In this document: piece after piece, positions 47,348-54,760 of the stretch
Numbering within the stretch: the stretch's first letter is position 1
How the letters are laid out: every line of letters begins with the position of its first letter
Source of the DNA: Streptomyces sp. JHA26
GTDB lineage: Bacteria > Actinomycetota > Actinomycetes > Streptomycetales > Streptomycetaceae
Length of the DNA: 64,000 nt
Direction: 5' to 3'
NCBI RefSeq assembly: GCF_002005565.1
Contig: NZ_BDJC01000028.1
Location: forward strand, 1-64,000
Notes under the pieces: generated by a model
Seen by the model: the letters and a program-made list of their open reading frames with translations, nothing else
Database searches by the model: none
What the model was told of the DNA's origin: nothing
Made by a program: the position numbers and the translations under genes

Positions 47348-47386
47348 TACGGGGTGTGACCTTCTTCTCCAAGAAAACACCCCGTA
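47348..47386 (-). terminator. Stem-loop after the ccr operon
   Basis: TACGGGGTGT and ACACCCCGTA form a perfect 10-bp stem with a 19-nt loop that can itself pair (TTCTT/AAGAA). It begins 10 bp beyond the stop of the last gene of the operon and precedes psd. There is no long U-tract. Confidence 0.6.
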
Positions 47387-47395
47387 TCCGGACAT

Positions 47396-48601
47396 CTAAC
47401 CCTGGAATCGATACTCTTCGAGCAGCCTGCGGCCGATGATCATTTTCTGGATCTCGGCGGTGCCTTCACCGATCAGGAGCATCGGAGCCTCGCGGTAGAG
47501 CCGCTCGATCTCGTACTCCTTGGAGAAGCCGTACCCGCCGTGGATCCGGAAGGCGTCCTCCACGACCTCCTTGCAGTACTCGGAGGCGAGGTACTTGGCC
47601 ATCCCCGCTTCCAGGTCGTTTCGTTCGCCCGAGTCCTTTTTGCGTGCAGCGTTCACCATCATCGCATGCGCCGCCTCCACCTTGGTAGCCATCTCGGCCA
47701 GCTTGAACTGGATGGCCTGGTGCTGGGCGATCTGCTTGCCGAAAGTGTGACGCTGCTGGGCGTACCGGACACCCAGCTCGAAGGCACGCTGAGCGACGCC
47801 GCAACCACGCGCCGCCACGTTGACGCGGCCGACCTCGACGCCGTCCATCATTTGGTAAAAACCTCGGCCGGTGACGCCGCCGAGCACCCGGTCGGCCGGA
47901 ATCCGCAGGCCGTCCATGATGAGCTCGGTCGTGTCGACGCCCTTGTAGCCCATCTTGTCGATCTTGCCGGGGATGGTGAGGCCGGGCCGGACCTCGCCGA
48001 AGCCGGGCTCCTTCTCCACCAGGAAGGTCGTCATCGACTTGTGGGGTGCCGTGCCCTCGGGGTGACCCTCGTCACTCCGGACGAGAACGGCCACCAGCGA
48101 CGACGTGCCGCCGTTCGTCAGCCACATCTTCTGGCCGTTCAGGACGTACTCGTCGCCGTCCTTCACCGCCTTCGAGGAGATGGCGGAGACGTCCGAGCCG
48201 AGCGCCGGCTCCGACATGGAGAACGCGCCGCGGACGTCGCCGGCGGCCATGCGGGGCAGGAAGTGGTCCTTCTGCTCCTGCGTGCCGTGCTGCTTGAGCA
48301 TGTACGCCACGATGAAGTGCGTGTTGATGATGCCGGACACCGACATCCAGCCGCGGGCGATCTCCTCCACGCACAGCGCGTAGGTGAGGAGCGACTCGCC
48401 CAGGCCCCCGTACTCCTCCGGGATCATCAGGCCGAACAGGCCCAGCTCCTTCAGCCCGTCCACGATGTCCTGCGGGTACTCGTCCCGGTGCTCCAGCTCG
48501 GTCGCGACCGGGATGATCTCCTTGTCCACGAAGTCCCGGACGGTGGAGAGGATCTCCCGCTGGACGTCCGTGAGGCCGTGGGTCTGGGCGAGGCGGCTCA
48601 T
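47396..48601 (-). CDS. mcd: Acyl-CoA dehydrogenase, probable methylsuccinyl-CoA dehydrogenase
   Basis: A 401-residue FAD acyl-CoA dehydrogenase. FAD/substrate motifs are GAFSMSEPALGSDVSAIS and KMWLTNGGTSSLVAV; the C-terminal IHGGYGFSKEYEIERLYREA carries the end of the active site. Its place as last gene after ccr, ecm, mcl and a MaoC hydratase makes oxidation of (2S)-methylsuccinyl-CoA to mesaconyl-CoA the likely role. As I recall, the Rhodobacter enzyme is longer with an N-terminal extension that is absent here. The start ATG directly abuts the stop of the preceding hydratase gene. Confidence 0.87.
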   Translation of the reverse strand: MSRLAQTHGLTDVQREILSTVRDFVDKEIIPVATELEHRDEYPQDIVDGLKELGLFGLMIPEEYGGLGESLLTYALCVEEIARGWMSVSGIINTHFIVAYMLKQHGTQEQKDHFLPRMAAGDVRGAFSMSEPALGSDVSAISSKAVKDGDEYVLNGQKMWLTNGGTSSLVAVLVRSDEGHPEGTAPHKSMTTFLVEKEPGFGEVRPGLTIPGKIDKMGYKGVDTTELIMDGLRIPADRVLGGVTGRGFYQMMDGVEVGRVNVAARGCGVAQRAFELGVRYAQQRHTFGKQIAQHQAIQFKLAEMATKVEAAHAMMVNAARKKDSGERNDLEAGMAKYLASEYCKEVVEDAFRIHGGYGFSKEYEIERLYREAPMLLIGEGTAEIQKMIIGRRLLEEYRFQG

Positions 48602-49114
48602 CTACTTCCCCTGTTCCTTCAGCTCGGGCCGGCCGGGCTGCTCGCCGCCGCGCTCCTTGATGTACGTCTCGGTGGGCACCATCACCTTGCGGCGGAAGAC
48701 GCAGACCAGCGTGCCGTCCTGCTTGTAGCCCTTGGTCTCCACGTGCACGATGCCGCGGTCGTTCTTCGACTTCGACGGCCACTTGTCGAGCACGGTCGTC
48801 TGCCCGTAGATCGTGTCGCCGTGGAAGGTCGGCGCCACGTGCTTGAGCGACTCGATCTCCAGGTTGGCGATCGCCTTGCCGGAGATGTCCGGGACCGACA
48901 TGCCGAGCAGCAGGGAGTAGACGTAGTTCCCGACCACCACGTTCTTGCCGAAGTCCGTCGTCTTCTCGGCGTAGTTCGTGTCCATGTGGAGCGGGTGGTG
49001 GTTCATGGTGAGCAGACAGAAGAGGTGGTCGTCGTACTCCGTGACCGTCTTCCCGGGCCAGTGCTTGTACGTGGCCCCGACCTCGAACTCCTCGTAGGTG
49101 CGTCCGAACTGCAT
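48602..49114 (-). CDS. mch: MaoC-like hydratase, probable mesaconyl-CoA hydratase
   Basis: A 170-residue single hot-dog hydratase. It opens with MQFGRTYEEFEVGATYKHWP. The hydratase site is seen in FCLLTMNHHPLHMDTNYAEK (about residues 32-51) and VVVGNYVYSLLLGMSV. From its neighbours it should hydrate mesaconyl-CoA to beta-methylmalyl-CoA. The alphaproteobacterial enzyme is, as I recall, about twice this length, so this may work as a dimer of single domains. ATG 49114 lies 5 bp after the lyase stop; GGAGG is 10 nt upstream. Confidence 0.85.
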   Translation of the reverse strand: MQFGRTYEEFEVGATYKHWPGKTVTEYDDHLFCLLTMNHHPLHMDTNYAEKTTDFGKNVVVGNYVYSLLLGMSVPDISGKAIANLEIESLKHVAPTFHGDTIYGQTTVLDKWPSKSKNDRGIVHVETKGYKQDGTLVCVFRRKVMVPTETYIKERGGEQPGRPELKEQGK

Positions 49115-49119
49115 CGCGC

Positions 49120-50085
49120 TCAGGCCTCCGGGATCTCGAACTTGCTGGTGCGCTGCATGCCGGCGGCGCGGCCCTTGCCCGAAATGACCAGGGCCATCTT
49201 GCGGCTGGCCTCGTCGATCATCTCGTCGCCGAGCATCGCGGAGCCCTTCTTGCCGCCCGCCTCGGACGTGTAGTAGTCGTACGCGTCGAGGATCAGCTCG
49301 GCGTGGTCGTAGTCCTCCTGGGACGGCGAGAAGATCTCGTTGGACGCCTCGACCTGGCCCGGGTGCAGCACCCACTTGCCGTCGAAGCCGAGGGCGGCGG
49401 CGCGCTGCGCGACCTCGCGGTAGCCCTCCACGTTGCGGATCTGGAGGTAGGGGCCGTCGATCGCCTGGAGGTTGTTGGCGCGGGCGGCCATCAGGATCTT
49501 CATCAGGATGTAGTGGTAGGCGTCCGCCGGGTAGCCGGGCGGCTGCTCGCCCACGACCAGCGACTTCATGTTGATGGACGCCATGAAGTCGGCCGGGCCG
49601 AAGATGATCGTCTCGACGCGCGGGGAGGCCTGCGCGATCTCGTTGACGTTGTTCAGGCCCTGCGCGTTCTCGATCTGCGCCTCGATGCCGATCCGGCCGA
49701 CCTCGAGGCCCATCGTCTTCTCGATCTGCGTGAGCAGCAGGTCCAGCGCGACGATCTGCCGGGCGTCCTGGACCTTCGGCAGCATGATGCAGTCGAGGTT
49801 CTGCCCGGCGCCCTCGACGACCGTCACGACGTCCCGGTACGTCCACTCGGTCGTCCAGTCGTTGACGCGCACGACGCGGGTCTTGCCGGTCCAGTCGCCC
49901 TCGTTGAGGAACTTGACGATGGTGTGCCGCGCCTCCGGCTTGGCGAGCGGCGCGCAGGCGTCCTCCAGGTCCAGGAAGACCTGGTCCGCCGGGAGGCCCT
50001 GCGCCTTCTCCAGGAAGCGCGGGTTGCTTCCCGGGACCGCCAGACACGAACGCCGGGGGCGGAGACGGTTGACGGGCGTGCTCAT
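49120..50085 (-). CDS. mcl: HpcH/HpaI-type CoA ester lyase, probable L-malyl-CoA/beta-methylmalyl-CoA lyase
   Basis: A 321-residue citrate lyase beta-like enzyme. Mg and CoA motifs are RSCLAVPGSNPRFLEKAQ, VFLDLEDACAPLAK (acidic metal ligands), IEAQIENAQGLNNVNEI and FGPADFMAS. It should cleave beta-methylmalyl-CoA to glyoxylate and propionyl-CoA. Its ATG overlaps the stop of ecm by four bases. Glyoxylate would then need malate synthase, which is not in this window. Confidence 0.88.
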   Translation of the reverse strand: MSTPVNRLRPRRSCLAVPGSNPRFLEKAQGLPADQVFLDLEDACAPLAKPEARHTIVKFLNEGDWTGKTRVVRVNDWTTEWTYRDVVTVVEGAGQNLDCIMLPKVQDARQIVALDLLLTQIEKTMGLEVGRIGIEAQIENAQGLNNVNEIAQASPRVETIIFGPADFMASINMKSLVVGEQPPGYPADAYHYILMKILMAARANNLQAIDGPYLQIRNVEGYREVAQRAAALGFDGKWVLHPGQVEASNEIFSPSQEDYDHAELILDAYDYYTSEAGGKKGSAMLGDEMIDEASRKMALVISGKGRAAGMQRTSKFEIPEA

Positions 50086-52109
50086 GCGGGGACCTCCAGG
50101 GGGTCGAGCTTGTTCGCGTTGCGGATCTCGTCGACGATCCGGCCGATGATGCCGGTGATGTCGAAGTCCTTCGGGGTGAAGACCGCGGCCACTCCCGCGG
50201 CCCGCAGTTCTTCGGCGTCACCGTTCGGGATGATGCCACCGGCGATCACCGGTATATCTGTGGCACCGGCCACACGGAGCCGTTCCAGCACGTCGGGGAC
50301 GAGCTGGGCGTGCGAGCCGGACAGGATGGACAGGCCCACCGCGTGCACGTCCTCGGCGAGCGCGGCGTCCACGATCTGCTCCGGGGTGAGCCGGATGCCC
50401 TGGTAGACCACCTCGAACCCGGCGTCGCGGGCCCGCACGGCGATCTGCTCGGCGCCGTTGGAGTGGCCGTCCAGGCCGGGCTTGCCGACCAGGAAGCGGA
50501 GCTTGCCGACGCCCATCTCCTCGGCCGTCAGATCCACCTTGCGGCGGACCGCGGAGAGCGCCGAGCCCTCCTGCGCGGTGACCGCGACCGGCGCCGACGA
50601 CACACCCGTGGGGGCGCGGAACTCGCCGAACACCTCGCGCAGCGCCCCGGCCCACTCGCCGGTCGTGACGCCGGCGCGGGCGCACTCCAGGGTGGCCTCC
50701 ATGAGGTTGTCGGTGCCCTTGGCGGCCTCCTTCAGCCTCTCCAGCGCCTTGCAGGGGCGCGGGTGGTTGAAGGGCGGCTGGTAGCGGGTGTCCCGCCAGT
50801 TCTGCAGCGAGGCGATGACGCGGGCCTCCACGGCCGGGTCGACCGTCTGGATCGCGGTGTCCAGGTCGGCGGTCAGCGGGTTGGGCTCGGTGCCCTCGAA
50901 GGCGTTGACACCGATGATCTTCTCCTCGCCGGACTCGATCCGGGCCCGGCGCTCGGCGTGCGAGGCGACCAGCTGCGACTTGAGGTAGCCGGACTCGACG
51001 GCCGCCATCGCGCCGCCCATCTCCTGGATGCGCTCGATCTCGGCGAGCGACTCCCGGACCAGCTCGTCCACCTTCGCCTCGACCACCTTCGAGCCCTCGA
51101 AGAGGTCGTCGTACTCCAGCAGGTCGCTCTCGTACGCCAGCACCTGCTGGATGCGCAGCGACCACTGCTGGTCCCAGGGACGGGGCAGGCCGAGCGCCTC
51201 GTTCCAGGCCGGCAGCTGCACGGCGCGCGCGCGGGCGTCCTTGGAGAGGGTGACCGCCAGCATCTCCAGGACGATCCGCTGGACGTTGTTCTCCGGCTGG
51301 GCCTCCGTCAGCCCGAGGGAGTTGACCTGGACGCCGTAGCGGAAGCGGCGGTGCTTGGGGTTCTCGATGCCGTACCGCTCGCGGGTGAGGGTGTCCCAGA
51401 TCCGCCCGAAGGCGCGCATCTTGCACATCTCCTCGATGAAGCGGACGCCCGCGTTCACGAAGAAGGAGATGCGGCCGACCACGTCGCCCATGCGCTCCTG
51501 CGGCACCTGGCCGGAGTCGCGCACCGCGTCGAGCACGGCGATCGCGGTGGACATCGCGTACGCGATCTCCTGCACCGGCGTGGCGCCCGCCTCCTGCAGG
51601 TGGTAGCTGCAGATGTTGATCGGGTTCCACTTCGGCATGTGGGAGACCGTGTACGCGATCATGTCCGTCGTCAGCCGAAGGGACGGCCCCGGCGGGAAGA
51701 CGTGCGTCCCGCGGGACAGGTACTCCTTGACGATGTCGTTCTGGGTCGTGCCCTGGAGCCGGGTGATGTCCGCACCCTGTTCCTCGGCCACGACCTGATA
51801 GAGCGCCAGCAGCCACATGGCCGTGGCGTTGATGGTCATCGAGGTGTTCATCTGCTCCAGGGGGATGTCCTGGAACAGCCGGCGCATGTCACCGAGGTGC
51901 GCGACGGGCACGCCGACCCGGCCGACCTCGCCGCGGGCGAGGACGTGGTCCGAGTCGTAGCCGGTCTGGGTCGGCAGGTCGAAGGCGACCGACAGACCCG
52001 TCTGCCCCTTGGCGAGGTTGCGCCGGTACAGCTCGTTGGACGCCTCGGCCGTGGAGTGACCGGCGTACGTGCGCATGAGCCACGGCCGGTCCTTCTGACG
52101 CTCACTCAT
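50082..52109 (-). CDS. ecm: Ethylmalonyl-CoA mutase (B12-dependent, MeaA-like)
   Basis: A 675-residue adenosylcobalamin mutase with catalytic and cobalamin domains in one chain. It lacks the long N-terminal extension of methylmalonyl-CoA mutase and starts at RPWLMRTYAGHSTAEASNEL (about residues 8-27). The B12-binding motif is PGLDGHSNGAEQI (DxHxxG, about residue 560), with LSILSGSH and AGGIIPNGD completing the domain. The gene lies 10 bp after ccr, whose product chain supplies ethylmalonyl-CoA, which favours this over methylmalonyl- or isobutyryl-CoA mutase. Confidence 0.9.
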   Translation of the reverse strand: MSERQKDRPWLMRTYAGHSTAEASNELYRRNLAKGQTGLSVAFDLPTQTGYDSDHVLARGEVGRVGVPVAHLGDMRRLFQDIPLEQMNTSMTINATAMWLLALYQVVAEEQGADITRLQGTTQNDIVKEYLSRGTHVFPPGPSLRLTTDMIAYTVSHMPKWNPINICSYHLQEAGATPVQEIAYAMSTAIAVLDAVRDSGQVPQERMGDVVGRISFFVNAGVRFIEEMCKMRAFGRIWDTLTRERYGIENPKHRRFRYGVQVNSLGLTEAQPENNVQRIVLEMLAVTLSKDARARAVQLPAWNEALGLPRPWDQQWSLRIQQVLAYESDLLEYDDLFEGSKVVEAKVDELVRESLAEIERIQEMGGAMAAVESGYLKSQLVASHAERRARIESGEEKIIGVNAFEGTEPNPLTADLDTAIQTVDPAVEARVIASLQNWRDTRYQPPFNHPRPCKALERLKEAAKGTDNLMEATLECARAGVTTGEWAGALREVFGEFRAPTGVSSAPVAVTAQEGSALSAVRRKVDLTAEEMGVGKLRFLVGKPGLDGHSNGAEQIAVRARDAGFEVVYQGIRLTPEQIVDAALAEDVHAVGLSILSGSHAQLVPDVLERLRVAGATDIPVIAGGIIPNGDAEELRAAGVAAVFTPKDFDITGIIGRIVDEIRNANKLDPLEVPA

Positions 52110-52119
52110 CCGGCGCTCC

Positions 52120-53463
52120 TCAGATGTTCCGGAAGCGGTTGATGGCGTCGATGTGCCGCGCGCGCATCTCGTGGTCGCGCACGCCGAGTCCTTCCTCGGG
52201 GGCCAGGCACAGCACGCCGACCTTGCCCTGGTGGAGGTTGCGGTGGACGTCGTAGGCGGCCTGTCCGGTGTCCTCCAGGGAGTAGACCCTGGAGAGGGTC
52301 GGGTGGATCCTGCCCTTGGCGATGAGGCGGTTGGCCTCCCAGGCCTCGCGGTAGTTGGCGAAGTGCGAGCCGATGATGCGCTTCAGCGACATCCACAGGT
52401 AGCGGTTGTCGTACTCGTGCATGTAGCCCGAGGTCGAGGCGCAGGTGGTGATGGTGCCGCCCTTGCGGGTGACGTAGACGGAGGCGCCGAAGGTCTCGCG
52501 GCCGGGGTGCTCGAAGACGATGTCGATGTCCTCGCCGCCGGTCAGCTCGCGGATGCGCTTGCCGAAGCGCTTCCACTCCTTCGGGTCCTGGGTGTTCTCG
52601 TCCTTCCAGAACCGGTAGTCCTCGGCGTTGCGGTCGATGATGTGCTCGGCACCCATCTTCCGGCAGATCTCGGCCTTCTGCTCGCTGGAGACGACGCAGA
52701 TCGGCGTGGCGCCGCCGGCCAGGGCGAACTGGGTGGCGTAGGAGCCGAGGCCGCCGCTCGCGCCCCAGATGAGCACGTTGTCGCCCTGCTTCATGCCGGC
52801 GCCGTTGCGGGAGACCAGCTGCCGGTAGGCGGTGGAGTTGACCAGGCCCGGGGCCGCGGCCTCCTCCCAGCTGAGGTGGCCCGGCTTGGGCATCAGCTGG
52901 TTGGACTTGACCAGGGCGATCTCGGCGAGGCCGCCGAAGTTGGTCTCGAAGCCCCAGATGCGCTGCTCGGGGTCGAGCATGGTGTCGTTGTGGCCGTCGG
53001 ACGACTCGAGTTCGACGGACAGGCAGTGCGCGACGACCTCGTCGCCGGGCCGCCAGGCGTTGACGCCCGGGCCGGTGCGCAGGACGACGCCCGCGAGGTC
53101 GGAGCCGATGATGTGGTACGGCAGGTCGTGGCGCTTGGCGAGGTCGCTGGTGCGGCCGTAGCGCTCCAGGAAGCCGAACGTCGACAGCGGCTCGAAGATC
53201 GAGGTCCACACCGAGTTGTAGTTGACCGAGGAGGCCATGACGGCCACCAGGGCCTCACCGGGGCCCAGCTCGGGCAGCGGCACCTCGTCGAGGTGGATCG
53301 ACTTGCGCGGGTCCTTGGCGCGGGTCTCCATGCCCGCGAACATCTCCGTCTCGTCCTTGTGCACGGTGATCGCGCGGTACGACTCGGGGAGCGGCAGCGC
53401 GGCGATGTCGGCCGGCGTGGAGTCCGGCGACTGGATCGCGTCCAGGATGTCCTTCACGGTCAC
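52120..53463 (-). CDS. ccr: Crotonyl-CoA carboxylase/reductase
   Basis: A 447-residue medium-chain reductase that reductively carboxylates crotonyl-CoA to ethylmalonyl-CoA with NADPH. Markers are SVNYNSVWTSIFEP, HIIGSDLAGVVLRTGPGVNA, the NADPH fold IWGASGGLGSYATQ, and FEHPGRETFGASVYV with the CO2-site Phe and neighbours. GTG 53463 follows GGAGG by 7 nt. It is the promoter-proximal gene of the ccr-ecm-mcl-mch-mcd operon. Ethylmalonyl-CoA is also a polyketide extender unit in Streptomyces, so the operon may serve secondary metabolism too. Confidence 0.95.
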   Translation of the reverse strand: MTVKDILDAIQSPDSTPADIAALPLPESYRAITVHKDETEMFAGMETRAKDPRKSIHLDEVPLPELGPGEALVAVMASSVNYNSVWTSIFEPLSTFGFLERYGRTSDLAKRHDLPYHIIGSDLAGVVLRTGPGVNAWRPGDEVVAHCLSVELESSDGHNDTMLDPEQRIWGFETNFGGLAEIALVKSNQLMPKPGHLSWEEAAAPGLVNSTAYRQLVSRNGAGMKQGDNVLIWGASGGLGSYATQFALAGGATPICVVSSEQKAEICRKMGAEHIIDRNAEDYRFWKDENTQDPKEWKRFGKRIRELTGGEDIDIVFEHPGRETFGASVYVTRKGGTITTCASTSGYMHEYDNRYLWMSLKRIIGSHFANYREAWEANRLIAKGRIHPTLSRVYSLEDTGQAAYDVHRNLHQGKVGVLCLAPEEGLGVRDHEMRARHIDAINRFRNI

Positions 53464-53602
53464 GGTGTTGCCTCCGGCGGTGAGCGCCCCGAGGGAGGGG
53501 CGCTGAGGGGTACGTCGGTGCTGCAGAGGGTTGGGTGAAAGTGCCTGTGACGCAGGCGCCGGGCGCGCAGGGGATGGGTGCGGGGACAGCCCGGACACCT
53601 TC

Positions 53603-53631
53603 AACGTATGACACCGCGTGTCACCCCGCAA
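53603..53631 (-). promoter_or_regulatory. ccr promoter with operator-like palindrome in its spacer
   Basis: On the minus strand the -35 TTGCGG (53626-53631) and -10 TACGTT (53603-53608) are separated by exactly 17 bp. That spacer is almost entirely the palindrome TGACAC-N3-GTGTCA (53609-53623), so a bound regulator would block RNA polymerase. Confidence 0.65.
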
Positions 53632-53635
53632 GGCA

Positions 53636-53659
53636 CTGAGTGCCAGAAACTGCACTCAG
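53636..53659. promoter_or_regulatory. 24-bp inverted repeat just upstream of the ccr -35 element
   Basis: CTGAGTGC-N8-GCACTCAG is a perfect repeat with 8-bp arms, ending 5 bp before the -35 hexamer. The position suits an activator, or a second repressor site that loops with the spacer palindrome. Its sequence is unrelated to that palindrome. Confidence 0.6.
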
Positions 53660-53737
53660 ATGAAATCTTTACGCAACAGATGAGCGATGATCGATCGAAC
53701 GGGGTCCCGCGGTGGGGGGAAAAGGGGCACTGACGTG

Positions 53738-53765
53738 CAAAAACGGCCACCCGGTGGGTGGCCGT
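53738..53765 (-). terminator. Rho-independent terminator of the tetR gene
   Basis: On the minus strand ACGGCCACC, a 5-nt loop and GGTGGCCGT (53743-53765) form a perfect 9-bp stem followed by a run of T residues. It lies 44 bp beyond the tetR stop and separates it from the ccr promoter. Confidence 0.75.
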
Positions 53766-53808
53766 CGTCACAGAACGGAAAAGGGGGTCCAGGAGCGGGG
53801 AGGGGGCC

Positions 53809-54621
53809 TCAGCGCTCCTTGAGCACCTGCTCGATGGTGCGCATGATCTCGTGCAGCGGCGCGTCGGTGCGGGCGACCGTCACCAGCACCTCGCCCTCCA
53901 CGGAGGCCGCGGAGGACTCCGGCCGCGAGGACGCCGTGCTGCGCCCGGCGCCGATGCCCGTGCCGAACGTCTTGCGCACGATCGCGAAGGCGTGGTCGAG
54001 CTGCGCCTCCACGTCGCCCTGCCCGCCCGCCCTGAGCCAGCGCCGCAGGACGTGGTTGTGGGCGGTGACCACGGCGGACGCGGCGACCTCCGCCAGCAGC
54101 GGGTCGTCGTTGGCGTCGTCGTCGTGCGCGTGCTCGTCGAAGTGGCCGAGCAGGTAGCGGGTGAAGAGGCGCTCGTAGCGGGCCACCGACGCGATCTCCG
54201 CCTCGCGCAGGGTGGGCACCTCGCGCGTGAGCTTGTAGCGGGCGACCGAGATCTCCGGCCGGGCCGCGTACATCTTCATGACCTCCTTGATGCCGCGGCA
54301 CACCGTGTCGAGCGGATGCTCGTGCGCGGGCGCCGCGTTGAGCACCGCCTCGGCGCGGACCAGGGTGTCGTCGTGGTCCGGGAAGATCGCCTCTTCCTTG
54401 GAGCGGAAGTGGCGGAAGAAGGTGCGGCGTGCGACGCCGGCCGCGGCCGCGATCTCGTCGACGGTGGTCGCCTCGTACCCCTTGGTCGCGAACAGCTCCA
54501 TCGCCGCGGCCGCCAGCTCCCGGCGCATTTTGAGCCGCTGGGCGGCGGCCCTGCTGCCGGCCGCGCTCTCCGGCGCGTCGGGCGTAGCTGGTGTACGTGA
54601 GGACTTGGCGGGCTGGGACAT
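53809..54621 (-). CDS. TetR-family regulator upstream of the ccr operon
   Basis: A 270-residue regulator. The TetR HTH is at about residues 30-80: AAAAMELFATKGYEATTVDE, IAAAAGVARRTFFRHFRSKE. The ligand domain is all-helical, with an acidic low-complexity loop (HFDEHAHDDDANDD) near 170. The extra 35-residue C-terminal tail after GTGIGAG is unusual. ATG 54621 has no ribosome binding site; TACGTT (54628-54633, minus strand) ends 6 nt upstream, so it is probably leaderless and shares its -10 hexamer with ccr. Best guess: controls ccr, possibly sensing an acyl-CoA. Confidence 0.87.
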   Translation of the reverse strand: MSQPAKSSRTPATPDAPESAAGSRAAAQRLKMRRELAAAAMELFATKGYEATTVDEIAAAAGVARRTFFRHFRSKEEAIFPDHDDTLVRAEAVLNAAPAHEHPLDTVCRGIKEVMKMYAARPEISVARYKLTREVPTLREAEIASVARYERLFTRYLLGHFDEHAHDDDANDDPLLAEVAASAVVTAHNHVLRRWLRAGGQGDVEAQLDHAFAIVRKTFGTGIGAGRSTASSRPESSAASVEGEVLVTVARTDAPLHEIMRTIEQVLKER

Positions 54622-54760
54622 GACCCGAACGTACTGCATGTGCGCGGATCGATGTGCACCACCGGGCGTTCCCCCGCCCGCGGGGGGCGGGGGAACGCCG
54701 GCCGGATCGAGCAGTCCGCCCCAGTCCTCCTCGGACCGGAACCAGTCGCCGGGACGGGGC

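Larger units (their letters stand above)
53464..53808. other. 345-bp regulatory region between tetR and ccr
   Basis: No gene seen. It contains, in the direction of transcription, the tetR terminator (53738-53765), a 24-bp inverted repeat, the ccr promoter and its spacer palindrome (annotated separately), and about 140 bp of ccr leader without recognisable structure. Confidence 0.6.
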
